Shown: positions 36,301-46,842 of the stretch, piece after piece
Layout: the number at the start of each line of letters is the position of its first letter
Numbering within the stretch: position 1 is the stretch's first letter
NCBI RefSeq assembly: GCF_018873765.1
Contig: NC_057925.1
Location: forward strand, 61,516,970 to 61,580,969
Length of the DNA stretch: 64,000 bases
Origin: Telopea speciosissima
Taxonomy: Eukaryota > Streptophyta > Magnoliopsida > Proteales > Proteaceae
Direction: 5' to 3'
Translations under genes and position numbers: made by a program
Notes under the pieces: model-generated
Seen by the model: only the letters and a program-made list of their open reading frames with translations
Told to the model about the DNA's origin: nothing
Database searches by the model: none

Positions 36301-39300
36301 CTTCTAATGGTTAGATTTGGCTGGGCAGAATTCTCACGAAAATCACCTTGTATGTGACCTTCTAGAAGGAAGAAGAATAGTTGCAGAATTTCTTATTTGT
36401 TGCAGGTCTTTAATGGCAGCAGCTTTGAAGATGAACAATGGAGTCTCCCGATCTTCACGATGCAAGGAGATAAGTAGCAACCCTCCCGATCTTCACGATG
36501 CAAGGAGTCGATTGGAGATCCACCAATCCCTTCCACCTTGAGATCCACAAGGATATACACTCACAAAGAGCAGCAGCAACAATGGTAGCAAGCATAAAGC
36601 TAATTTTTATTAACCAAATTCGTCTTCAATGCTGGCCTCCTTTACAAACTTATATAGAAGACTCAAAACTAGACTTAGACACTAAAAAGGAATGGCCTAA
36701 CCCAATCCTTAACCTATTAGCTAACTTAAACTGACTAGGAAACTGAAATAGACTCAAAATAGAGTCCTAATCCAGCCCAACTAAACAACTAAAAGAAAAA
36801 CTAATAAAATCACTTAAATTGAACCATTGGTTGAACCGGTTCAATTTAAAACACCAAATAAAAAGCTAAGTATGGAAATAAAACTAAGTATGGGAGCTAA
36901 TCCCGTATGCAACCTATTTACCCATATTTTAGGCCCATAAAAGTGGCCTATTACATTAGAAACCCATGGGATCAAAGGCCCAACATGTATGTAACCCAAC
37001 CCTAGGCCTATTTCTAAATAAATAAGCCCTATTTGGTGATGACTCTGCATCAGTCTGCCATGCTAGAAAATTCTCATTCAATTCTTGGTTAGCTTTGAGT
37101 TTCAAGGAACTCTTTGAACACCAGGCTTTTGGATTGGCATAGGGCAGATCATGCCAAGCTTTGGAACCGTCCATTGATGGAATTCACTGTCAATGAGATG
37201 AGAACCATGATGAGTGGAACCTTGGGGGAAGGTGGACCAGATTTCAGCCATTTTTGAAATGATCATAAACCTCTTTCTTGATACACTTCATTGTCATACG
37301 ATTCCTAGCTTTGTGTGTGGTAAACCAGAGACAGTCCATCAATGGTAAAAAAAAGTACATTGATGGGAGTTACATTTTTTCTTGGTTGCTCAATGGCTTA
37401 TGAAGATGGTCTTGCTCATCAATGGAAAGGACAAAAAATGTTCTACCATTTCTTTTTCAATGGGTGTGCTGACTGAAAGTCTTATAACCATTTATAAAAT
37501 GACTTGTTTCTGAAATGCCATGTCATAGGTTTACTTTGTTGCTGACTTGTCAATTCTATTTATCCATGTTTGACGTGTAAATAATTAATTCTGGAGTGTG
37601 CCCTTTTCAGGTAGAAAAGGCTTTTAGAGAAGGAACAGCCCGTCAAAATGCCCATAGTATATTTGTTTGTCTCGCCCTAAAATTGCTGGAAGAGCGTGTT
37701 CATGTTGCATGCAAAGAACTCATCACCTTAGAAAAACAGGTACTTTATACTCTGTATTTTAAGAAAATATTTGCTTTTGGAATTTAAGTGTCAGCAAAAA
37801 TCCTCTACATTTCCTTATAAATCCTTGCCTGATGCCCATTTGTCTCTACAGATCAAGCTTCTGGAAGAAGAAGAGAAAGAAAAGCGTGAAGAAGAAGAGC
37901 GCAAGGAGAGAAGGAGAACAAAAGAAAGAGAGAAAAAGTTGAGAAGGAAAGAGAGATTAAAAGGGAAAGAAAGGGATAGAGAAAAAAAGTGTGATGAATC
38001 AAAGCAAACTCCCTTAAGGCCTGATATTTGTACAGAAGAACAATCGCCAGGTGGTAAGGAGGAGTTGAGTAATACTATCAATTCAGGCGATTCCATAGGT
38101 GATGCTGGAGATAGTTCAAAAGCTGAGTCTCTTCAAGATATCCAAGATGAACAGTTCTCAAATGGGTCTGTGGCTTTGACAATGCAGAACCATAAAGAGG
38201 ATAGCGTATGGCACATGTGTAACACTTTGGATGGGGAAGTCTGTGTAAGGGATAGTAATGGTTTATTTACAATTGAGCAATCAAAATCTTCTCGGCGGAA
38301 GCTGAGACTCAGGAAAGAATTTCAGTCAGATCCGGCTTCCAAATGGTGCGATAAACGCCGAACTCCAATTACCAGTGTCAATGCGCCTTTTCTTGATGAA
38401 TCTGGCCCTAGATTACATTTTGCATATGCGGAAAATCCTTCCAGGGGCAGCAATGGGAATAGACAAACAAGAAAAAATCCTGTAAAGTCCGACAACAGAA
38501 ATTGTGTCCTCAAGTCTGGTGAAAAGTATCAATGCTCCAACAACAGGATGCGTGATAGATATGACTTCCATTCCTGCGCCTGTAACCAAAATAATGGCTA
38601 CAGATCAAAGGATGGCCCACATGTTTCTGTCATCAGATCGTGCCGGGAAGTCAAAACTGTGATCAAGTCAGATTCTGCATCAGATATATCTAGGCCTTTC
38701 TATCGCAGTACCAAGTACAATAATGGGTGTTTCATACCGGATAATTGTGGAATCCTGAAAAGCAAGGTCATGTCAGGCAATGTCACTTCAAGTAGAGATT
38801 TTTTACATACAAAGAAAGTCTGGGAACCTTTGGAATCACGGAAAAAGTACCCTCACAGTAATTCAGATTCTGATGTTACCTTGGGAGCTACTTACAAGGT
38901 TGATGAAAATGAGGAAGGTAGATGTAATGGAGTTGGGACTTTGCCACAACAATCTGATAACTCTCTGGGGTCACCCAGTGAGCTAATTTCATCTGAACAA
39001 TCTGTAAATTCTGGAAAATCTGATGGTTTGAAGTACCAAAGTCCAAAGGATGACACTGGGAATGAATCACAAAACGCCAGCCAGGGCGTAGAGAAAGGCT
39101 GCCAAAATGGATTTGATTTAGGAGACAAATCTCCTTATTACTCAAAGGATGCTGCTTCCAGCTCGGATAATTGCTCTTCATGTCTTAGTGAGGGTGACAG
39201 CAGTTCGGCTTCTTCAAGCACTCAAAATGTGGAATCTTTGTCAACATCAGATTCAGAAGATGCCAGCCAACAGTCAGAGGGAAGAGATTCTTCAACATGT

Positions 39301-40182
39301 GGTCAGAATGGTTTTCTTAAATGCCAGGATATGGTAGTAGAAAACAAGCAGAATGCTAATGGTAGGGAATCTATTTCAAGCGTGACAATTCCAGGATTTC
39401 CAGTGTCTACCTGCACAGTAAGAGGTAGTTTTCCAGAGGATCCACCAGTAAAACATGCTTATAATCCTAATAGTGGGAGAATCACCACTGATATCGGTTC
39501 TCAGCAGCACTGTATGCTTCCACCAATCCATAACCAGAGCCTACATTTCCCTGTGTTCCCAGCACCTTCAACAATGGGGTACTACCATCAACATCCAGCT
39601 TCTTGGTCATCAGCTCCTGCAAATGGGTTTCTTCCATTTTCCCAACCTAACCGCTACCTCTTCACGAGTCCTCTTGGGTATGGCCTATCAGCAAACCGAC
39701 CCTCACACTTCTGTATGCAGTACAGTCCTCTACAACCTTTAACAACCCCTGTACCTAATGTTGGCCAAATTCCAGTGTACAAACCTGTGAACAGTGGCAA
39801 TGGTTTTACCTCAAAGGACCAAAAGGGAGTAACCAAGTTAGCTGATACAGTGGTAAGGGAATGCCCTCTTGAGAGGACAGCTCCAAATGGCCGGGCTCCA
39901 CCAGAAGCGCCATCACTTGGGGAAGATGGACACTGTGAGCACGCTGCTAAATTGCCTAATGATAGCACAAACTTCTCATTGTTCCATTTCGGTGGGCCAA
40001 TAGCTGTGGCAACAGGACATGATTCTGATCCTGTGTCTTTGAAAGAGGGAACATTAGGGGATTTTCCTCCAAATTCACCCGCAGATCCTGCTCAATTTGA
40101 TAGTTGCACCAAGAAAGAGAGAACTGTTGAAGAATACAGCTTGTTTGCAGCAAGTAATGGAACAAGGTTTTCATTTTTCTGA
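30383..40182 (+). CDS. Uncharacterised plant protein, 'stress response protein NST1-like'
   Basis: Eight exons join in frame into 1292 codons: 30383-30526, 31167-31535, 31635-31894, 33102-33243, 33508-33879, 34038-34169, 37611-37739 and 37852-40182. It starts MPGLAQKNVQFSNASS, as I recall for plant proteins carrying this automatic name; the link to fungal NST1 is weak and function is unknown. Features by residue: possible metal-binding pairs YCSRCNG (Cys79, Cys82) and FCRDCRR (Cys265, Cys268), with further Cys/His at 216, 219, 225, 291 and 296; an acidic patch near residues 425-450; a long Glu/Lys/Arg coiled-coil-like stretch (about 517-570) at the start of the last exon; then a Ser-rich, probably disordered tail with Tyr/Pro-rich patches. 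No transmembrane segment or signal peptide. Intron 6 (34170-37610) holds two transposon insertions. Confidence 0.85.
34240..34860 (-). mobile_element. L1-type LINE 3' end in intron 6
   Basis: The minus strand encodes, with frame breaks, LARQWIWVGMIFAKKS, FSAAINHIWMERNLHRW and FDKIWKSISFDV, typical of the zinc-binding C-terminal end of plant L1 reverse-transcriptase ORFs (IW-ERN-R). The A-rich tail lies at the left (T-run and G-run at about 34240-34271 on the plus strand). 5'-truncated. Antisense to the host gene. Confidence 0.7.
35778..37052 (-). mobile_element. Solo LTR, TGATGCAG...CTACATTA family, in intron 6
   Basis: On the minus strand it starts TGATGCAGAGTC (end at 37052) and ends GGACTACATTA (35778). 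Perfect 5-bp target duplication GTCTG at 35773-35777 and 37053-37057. The 59850-59900 region repeats its end (GGCTCCTAGTAGG...GACTACATTA) in the other orientation, showing one family. A minus-strand TATA-like CTATATAAG lies near 36645. Internally, CCCGATCTTCACGATGCAAG occurs twice (36448 and 36485). No gag/pol sequence. Confidence 0.8.
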
Positions 40183-40598
40183 CACAGTATTGAGAAGGTG
40201 CAAGGAGGAGGCTGTAGAGAATTTGGTCCCCGTTTCTTTCTTCAGTTTTTTTAAAAAAAAATTGAGGTTGTAATTCTGTAGACAATAATCTTCCTTGAGA
40301 ATCCCAAAGTTAGCATATATTCTATTCCGTTCACTGTCATTTCAATTGCCTTATTTGTTTTTCCCCATGTAGAGAAATATTACGAGAGTGGTACACTGCT
40401 TGAAGGTTTTTCTGTATGAGGTAAGCTTTTTACTACTACTGAAGATATTATTTGAGTGGTTTTCTGTTCATATGAACTCAAGAACCGTTTTCTCTACAAA
40501 ACTTCTCATTTGAGGACAATAATTATTATTATGTTGTAATTTGCTTAATTGAAAGAAAGCAGATTTGGGTGCACTCATTTGTTTAGATACTTGGGATG

Positions 40599-40824
40599 AA
40601 GTAACTTAAGTTCTTTTGAGCATTTTTCTTTTTTATTTCCTTTTCTGTATATTAGCTGTATGACTGCAGCTAATAAAGTATCTTAAGTTCTTTTGAGCGT
40701 CTTTCTTTTTATTTCCTTTTCTGTTTATTAGCGGTATGACTGCAGCTAATAAAGTAACTTAAGTTCTTTTGAGGGTCTTTCTTTTTATTTCCTTTTCTGT
40801 TTATTAGCGGTGTGACTGCAGCTT
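40599..40824 (+). repeat. Tandem repeat, three units of 76-77 bp, with repeated AATAAA
   Basis: Units start at 40599, 40676 and 40752, each AAGTA(A/T)CTTAAGTTCTTTTGAG followed by a T-rich block and TATTAGC.GT.TGACTGCAGC. Two junctions carry GCTAATAAAGTA, so the canonical poly(A) hexamer is repeated. It lies about 420 bp after the NST1-like stop codon and may be in or just beyond its 3' UTR. Confidence 0.85.
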
Positions 40825-42219
40825 CCTAAAGCTAATCAAACTAGTGGTATAAAGTTGATACAACTCGCTTCTTGTTGTTTTTTTACTCAAGGTTTTTTAT
40901 AAATTGAGATACCGGCTGATAACTGGCCAGGTTAGCTGATCTGTATTTAGATGGCTGGACACCGATACTGTATCTTAATATGATGTTTTTTGTGCTTAAT
41001 TGTTCCATATGTCTAGTGACTGTTATCTTGACCTGAAACTATTATTATTCTAATGCAGGTCTAGTCCAAAAATTGGTCCTGTTTTAATTGCTGTTAATTC
41101 TTTGGGTTTTATTTGTAATGAACTGAATTATAAGATCCAAAAGTGGGAGTCTGAAGGGTGTAAAAAAATAGCTATTTAATTAGTAGTAACATCCATAAGG
41201 CAATGTAGTTGGCTTTAGCTTAGTCATTAAAAGAGTACTATTTTGGTTAAGTGTGTGAGGCCTAAATTATTTAGCAGACTTAAGCTTCAACAATTCTAAT
41301 TAGTTAAGTATTTTAGAATTTTTGTTAGTTTAATCTAGCTTCCTAAGAGTTTTAGATTTAGTAAACTTTCTTTTGTTGTAACCACCCCAACGATGATAGT
41401 AATTTAATGGAATACAGAATTTGGATTTTAGTTGGTAGCCAGGAGAGGGCTTCCTCTTTCCTTCCCCCTCTCCCTTGTCCTTTTCAGTCCCATAACTGTC
41501 CCCGTCTCTTCTCTTTCTTTCTCCAATGCAGGCTACTGAAAATTATCAGGAAATAGTTTAGATTTGGGCCTGTGGAGCAGCTGATCTAATTTCTGATTCC
41601 TTGACTTGAATCTAGGATTGGTTGGCTGCATTAAATGCTTACCTCAGTCATTGTGTATGTGAGTCTCCTTCCCAGCTTTTTTTTCTCCCTTTTTATATAA
41701 TATATGATATAGACAGTTAAGTAGTTAGAACAACCCACCAGAGGGAAAAACAGCTCAAAGAGCTTACCCCTGGTAGGAAATTTTTCACCAAGTACATAGT
41801 GAAGTATGAAGCTTTGTGAGCATATATCTATAACAGTTTCAGCCCTAAGTGAGTCATCATTCTTTTTGGTTCATGGATTTGAACAATAGAAGGCAACTCT
41901 GACTCGTGAAGTCCTGCCATGGAACATTCCCCCCCCCCCCTCCCCCTTGGATGCAATTTCCTTTCACACACCATGAAGAGGGTATTCCTTCACTGTATGC
42001 GTTAATCGGGGAGGGATGACGATCATAATGAGGGTAGGGGCAATTTCAAACTTTCGTCCTATTGGGGATTTAGTGAACTGTCAGATTGTTGGTTTTCCTT
42101 CATCCACAGTGGAGGAAGATGTTCTCCAAGTCAAATATCTAGGTTTTAGTAATCCACTCAATCAAATCCAAGACCATTGAAACATTGTGATATTAGTGTT
42201 CATTGGATGAGGTAACCCA
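40825..42219. other. Intergenic, no gene seen
   Basis: AT-rich, with no open frame of note. A C-run lies at about 41930-41946. Nothing else recognised. Confidence 0.5.
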
Positions 42220-42420
42220 TCAGGGTCTTGAAAAATAGGATCCGATCAGTTGGATCAGTCAATCCCCTTCCAAAAGCTAGGATTAAGGCATATTTAGGCC
42301 AATTCTTACTGATTCCTCACCAAGCTTGACTGATTCTCATCCAGATCAGATTGAATCAGAATCAGACAGGATGAATCCAGATCTCAAATTCAGGTTTTAA
42401 ACTTTGGGTGGGACACAACA
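42220..42420. repeat. Degenerate GATC-rich dispersed repeat
   Basis: Contains GGATCCGATCAGTTGGATCAG, TTGACTGATTCTCATCCAG and CAGATTGAATCAGAATCAG, in the style of the 25860 copy but more decayed. Confidence 0.4.
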
Positions 42421-42429
42421 TTTCTCCCA

Positions 42430-42930
42430 AAGATGAATATCTCTAACACTCCATCGTATCCCTTTTCAGCAACTCTCTCTCTCTACCCCTCCAAGCCCAA
42501 GATGGGCATCCCCCAACCTTAGCTCGTTTAGTCAGTTTGACTATATAGAGACCCTTGATGACTTGGTCCCAAAGTAAGGAAGGAGTATAAAGAAGCCTTT
42601 AACACAGTTTAGCCAACAAGGCCTTCTTTTGAATTTGAAGATCCTTAAAACAGATTTCACCCATATCCTTCCCTTCGGTCATTTTGCTCCAGATATTACT
42701 GATGGTTTTATCCTCGAGATCAACAGACATCAGCTAGGGTGAACTCCTTGGATCTGACAAATTTCATCGGCAAAATGAAATATTTTAACTTCCCCTTAGC
42801 TTCATCACAATTGAAAATGTCCATGGCCTTCCTTTTTGTTGAATCATTGAGGTGTTCCTCCATTTTATCATCTTAGAAGGAAAAGGAGATAAGCTGGTTA
42901 ATGTTGAAACCAATTCTCTTAATTTCCAGG
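42430..42930 (-). mobile_element. L1-type LINE remnant
   Basis: Minus-strand reading gives GEICFKDLQIQKKALLAKLC, a stop, then RLLYTPSLLWDQVIKGLYI and SWAWR. This is the segment of plant L1 polyproteins that reads GGLGFRDL--FN-ALLAKQ-WRLL---SLW---L. Stops and frame breaks are common. Both ends are lost. Confidence 0.7.
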
Positions 42931-42954
42931 CCCTTGATAGCACAAATATTGAGT

Positions 42955-43050
42955 TAGTGCATGGGACTCAAGACCTCTTGGTGAGTTTGGGCATGAAGCG
43001 CACCACAGCTCACCAACTGCGCTAGGCAGCTGTTGTTGTATCTTTTATGT
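42955..43050 (-). mobile_element. tRNA-derived SINE fragment
   Basis: On the minus strand CTAGCGCAGTTGGTGAGCTG (A-box-like) and CACCAAGAGGTCTTGAGTCC match the SINE at 9947-10123. The 3' part and tail are missing. Confidence 0.55.
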
Positions 43051-43622
43051 TTTAACAATTCATGTATTAATATGGACCCTTCCATGGCAGTAGATTTTTT
43101 GAAGTTTTATTTTGTCACTTGATGAACTCCATTTGTACTGAAGCTTGACATGTGAATATGGAGCTTTTGGACCTACTTGTCCATGAAATTTCATCCATAT
43201 ATGACTTGACACATTATAGAAAATTTGTAGAGAGTATAAATCCTCTTTGTAGATCTGGAATTAGAAATCAAATGTGGGCCTCCAATGCATAGTCTTGCCA
43301 ACCAAACTTGCAAACTAGGTTAGACTGGTTATTGCCCCCTCCCTCCATTTTGGCTTATTATAATAAGAAAGTTAAATTTTCAGTTAACTGTATTATTGTC
43401 ACAAGGGTCTGTTATTTTTTTTAAACATCATAAGACATATATTCTGCCATGTTGATAGAGAATTTATTTATATTGATCGTTGGATAGAAAGTACATAGTC
43501 CAAATTAGTCACGTGTCAGATTTTTTTTTTGGTACCGGCCACATTTCAAATTTCATGGTATAATTCAATCAATTACTCCACATATATTGTCATGCATTCT
43601 GTTTATGTCTATGCATGTGAAC

Positions 43623-44050
43623 CAATACTTTAGCTATTATTGTGCATTGTCTCAACTTCGAACCAAAATAGAAGACTTTGATCGGGAAAACCATGAAAAT
43701 TAACGGCTCAAGTCAGTCTTGTCACCAGCGTCTGTAACGTTTTCTTGGAAATCACAAGACACCTTTGAGCCGTCCATTTTAATGGGGTTTCCTATCTAAA
43801 TCATTTATTTAGAATTGGGAGATAACATAATAATGACTTTGTACTGGTACTTTAGTTATTACTTTCCATTATCTCAATTATAAACAAGAATAGACTACTT
43901 AGATAGGAAAACCGATGAAAATAAAAAATATGAGTCTATCTTGTCACAATTGTCTGTAGCATTATCGAAAATCAAAAGACACATTTGAACTGTCCGTTTT
44001 CATGGGCTTTCCTATTTAAATCATATGTTTAGAGTTGAGAGAATGCACAG
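43623..44050. repeat. Two tandem copies of a foldback element (~220 bp each)
   Basis: Copies start near 43630 (TAGCTATTATTGTGCATTGTC) and 43853 (TAGTTATTACTTTCCATTATC). Each contains GATAGGAAA/GGGAAAACC..ATGAAAAT and its inverted partner (ATTTTAATGG.GTTTCCTAT), so each unit can fold back. Likely a MITE that inserted next to or duplicated a relative. Confidence 0.6.
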
Positions 44051-44249
44051 TAATAATTGTAATATCGATACACATGCATGGACATACACGAGATGCATGC
44101 TAACGTGTATGAATCTATTTGATGAAATTATATATATATATTTTTTTGTAGAATTTGATGAAATTATACTTAAAAATTTAATACATGGCTAATTTATCTT
44201 TGTCCTCTCTATCCAACGGTTGGAATTGACACACCATCAATTCAAAGAA

Positions 44250-44450
44250 GTATAAAACGTGTATTATGAAGTTGAAGGTACTGAGTTCGACTCCTCCTCC
44301 CCCCTTGGGGCCACCCGCTTGAGAGGAAACTCCCTAGTGAACATGGAGCCCTAGTATCTCCCGGTTCATATGTGTTGCGGGGTCATACACGAGCCCTGTG
44401 GGATTTAGTCGACCAAAGGCCAGATACCTCCTGTAATAAAATAAAAAAAA
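44250..44450 (+). mobile_element. Possible SINE with A-rich tail
   Basis: A B-box-like GGTACTGAGTTCGACTCC at 44277 is followed by about 130 bp and an A-rich end, AATAAAATAAAAAAAATA, at about 44435-44452. The A box is unclear, and no target duplication was resolved. Confidence 0.4.
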
Positions 44451-44977
44451 TATATGGGTATTATGATGTTTGGAAAAATAATATACCCTTGTGACATTAG
44501 GATTTTACCTTAATAAGATAGTTATAATCCAATGCTTTGATCTTAAAGATGGCATAAGATCATAGAGAAAAAAAATATCACATGGTACATTTTGCAATCT
44601 TGTCTCCCTCTTAGGTTTTGAATTGTTAGATTATTTATATAGAGGCTCATGCTTCCTTATTGTTCCATTCCTTTATTCTTTTAAACGAAAAAGTCCTATT
44701 TTTCTTATCCAACGGCCAAATTTCAAACACTGAGCAAGATCGCATGAGCCAGGCTTTGATTGAGCACTTGAGCCCGGGCCTAGGCCCTAGGCCTGGCCTT
44801 AAGGTGCTACCTTTGCTTTGGTACTTGTGTTAGCCAATTCAAATTACAAAAATATTACCGTTGGCCAGTGATCCACCTCGATCCATTAAAAACTTCATTT
44901 TTTTTGGGTTATATATGGAATATGGAATTTGGAATTACATTTTTAGAAAAGGATTTTCTTCCAACTAATAAAATATG

Positions 44978-45146
44978 AGGAAAAAGATCTTTGTCTGAGA
45001 GTGTGCCCTACGCCAACAATTCCATATATCTACCTCTCTCATTCTTAAATTAGGGGGGCAAATATGTCTTTTTATATGGGGAGGAGAGAGATACGCTCAT
45101 GGGAGTGCTGGCATAGACCACACTCCCGTACAGAAAACTGTTTCCC
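44978..45146. mobile_element. Palindromic MITE, MULE-like
   Basis: Same family as 51414: left AGGAAAAAGATCTTTGTCTG, right CCCGTACAGAAAACTGTTTCCC, centre GGGGAGGAGAGAGATACG. Flanks TAAAATATG (44969-44977) and TAAAATTTA (45147-45155) match at 7 of 9. Confidence 0.7.
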
Positions 45147-45479
45147 TAAAATTTAATAAGTGAAGTATAACAATCTATTACTTATCAAATGGCAATACGT
45201 GAATCTATCCATGTGATAGGAATTAGACAAGCATCTTATTGGTACAATTTCAGTTTAAAATAAGTAGAGGAAGTAGTTAAATATGTAATTTTTTATTTTT
45301 TATTCATCTTGATAGGTGTACTATTACTTTGAATGAGAGTTTGAACAACTTCCTTACTTACTTTCGACTAGAATTTAGGCATTGATATGTATGTCGAGTC
45401 TTTTATTACATGGACTAACTCGTGTAAATTACCCACTTTGGTTGCAATAAATTGTTCCGATTTGGTTTTGTTACCCTTA

Positions 45480-45610
45480 GCCTAGACCAGCCTCGAATCG
45501 ATCAATTGATGGAATTTAGGGTTTTCTATACAATAATCAGATGAATCAGGTTGGTCGAAATCTAGACCAACCTTGGCTGATCTGATCCCGATACTTGAAA
45601 TCATAAATCT
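45480..45610. repeat. Degenerate GATC-rich dispersed repeat
   Basis: Contains GCCTCGAATCGATCAATTG, ATCAGATGAATCAGG and GGCTGATCTGATCCCGATAC. Decayed copy of the 25860 family. Confidence 0.4.
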
Positions 45611-45717
45611 ACCTCAAATCCTCAATCAAGGATGTAACAAGGTTACTAATTTAGTGAGACCGTCATCAGTTCCTCGCAAGTGGGTTTGCTTAATGTGATC
45701 ATGTCCATATATAACAA

Positions 45718-46120
45718 CAATAACATACTCATCCTTATCCCAACTTAATGGGGCTGGCTATATGGATCAAAACAAAACAAAATAGGGAAAGATGGGACAA
45801 AGAGGGATGGAAAAAAAATATGAGAAAATAAAAATCGAAAATGACAAATAAAAGAAAAAGAATAAAAGGAATAATGAAAAATTAAAATAAGAGAAAAGAG
45901 ACACACCCTAGCAAGTTAGGAGGATCTCAACTATGGGGTCTGGTACATGGATCCTTGCTATTTAATTGGCTCTATTCGCGGTCATACTTGATACAAGACC
46001 TAAACAATGCGAGTGTTTCCTAACAATTTCTCCTATGGTCATTTTAGGTCGGTCTATAGCTCTTTTAGTTCATTCAGTTGAGAACTTGAGATCATATCTC
46101 TCCTCCTTACTGAGGTGTCC
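45718..46120 (-). mobile_element. RTE-type LINE 3' end, degraded
   Basis: The minus strand reads GEIVRKHSHCLGLVSSMTANRAN, a stop, then IARIHVPDP, matching the RTE polyprotein end (VRKDL..LGL..SM..DRA.W..RIHVADP). Its 3' end carries ATCCATATAGCCAGCCCC and AGTTGGGATAAGG and a TTG-type tail (CAACAATAAC on the plus strand near 45712), the same tail module as the SINE at 16580. Confidence 0.7.
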
Positions 46121-46410
46121 CTAGATGAAATTATTTACACTATCAACACTGGTATCAGTCCGATATACAATAAAAACACCAATTTTTTGTTAAAAAAAGG
46201 ATTTTTGTAACATATCGACAGATCTGTATCATTCAATTGAGATCATGTCTCTCCTCCTTATTGAGGCATTACTAAAAGGATTTATTTCACATTATCAACA
46301 CTGGTATCGGTCCCTGGTGATACCGTATCAGGCCGATATAAAATCAAAACACCAATTTTTCATTTAAAAAAAAGATTTTTGTAACATATCGGCAGATCTG
46401 TATCAATCAG
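46091..46410 (+). repeat. Direct tandem duplication, period 150 bp
   Basis: GATCAT(A/G)TCTCTCCTCCTTA starts both units (46091 and 46241). Shared internal words include TATCAACACTGGTATC, AAAACACCAATTTTT and TTTTTGTAACATATCG. Unit 2 has about 20 extra bases (GTCCCTGGTGATACC region). It overlaps the RTE tail at its left and GATC-type repeat sequence at its right, and sits 430-750 bp upstream of the CMT3-type start codon. Confidence 0.75.
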
Positions 46411-46689
46411 GTGTTAGTATCGGCCATGGCCAATACTCACACGAATCAGCTTATACAACCGAGCCAAAATTGATACCGAGACCACGGTCCCTAATAACGC
46501 AGGTGTGAGGTTCAATCCCGATCTAACGGTCCTTTGTGTCACCCCTTTGTGAGGGTCCACCACATAATCTCTATCCGAATCCGAATCCACAACGAATTAA
46601 CTCAACCATTAACTAGATATTAGCTGAAGTCACTTATGGACCGGACTCGGAGCGGAATTTAATCCAGTTAATAAATTCCAAAAATTCCG

Positions 46690-46842
46690 CTTTCCCGCCC
46701 ACCACTCCCCCCCACCTGCAAGACTATCGACTCCGCTACTATTTATTGAGCTCTCTCTTACAGAAACTCTTTCACGACTCTCTCTCTGCTGCGCCTCCTA
46801 GCATCTCTCTCTGCAAATCCCTAATCTCTGTCGTCGGACTAA
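46690..46842 (+). promoter_or_regulatory. Core promoter and 5' leader of the chromomethylase gene
   Basis: A C-rich patch (46706-46714), a TATA-like CTATTTATTGAG at about 46737, then a CT-repeat leader (CTCTCTCTTACAG, CTCTCTCTCTGCTGCG) up to the ATG at 46843. Typical of plant 5' UTRs; start site inferred. Confidence 0.5.
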
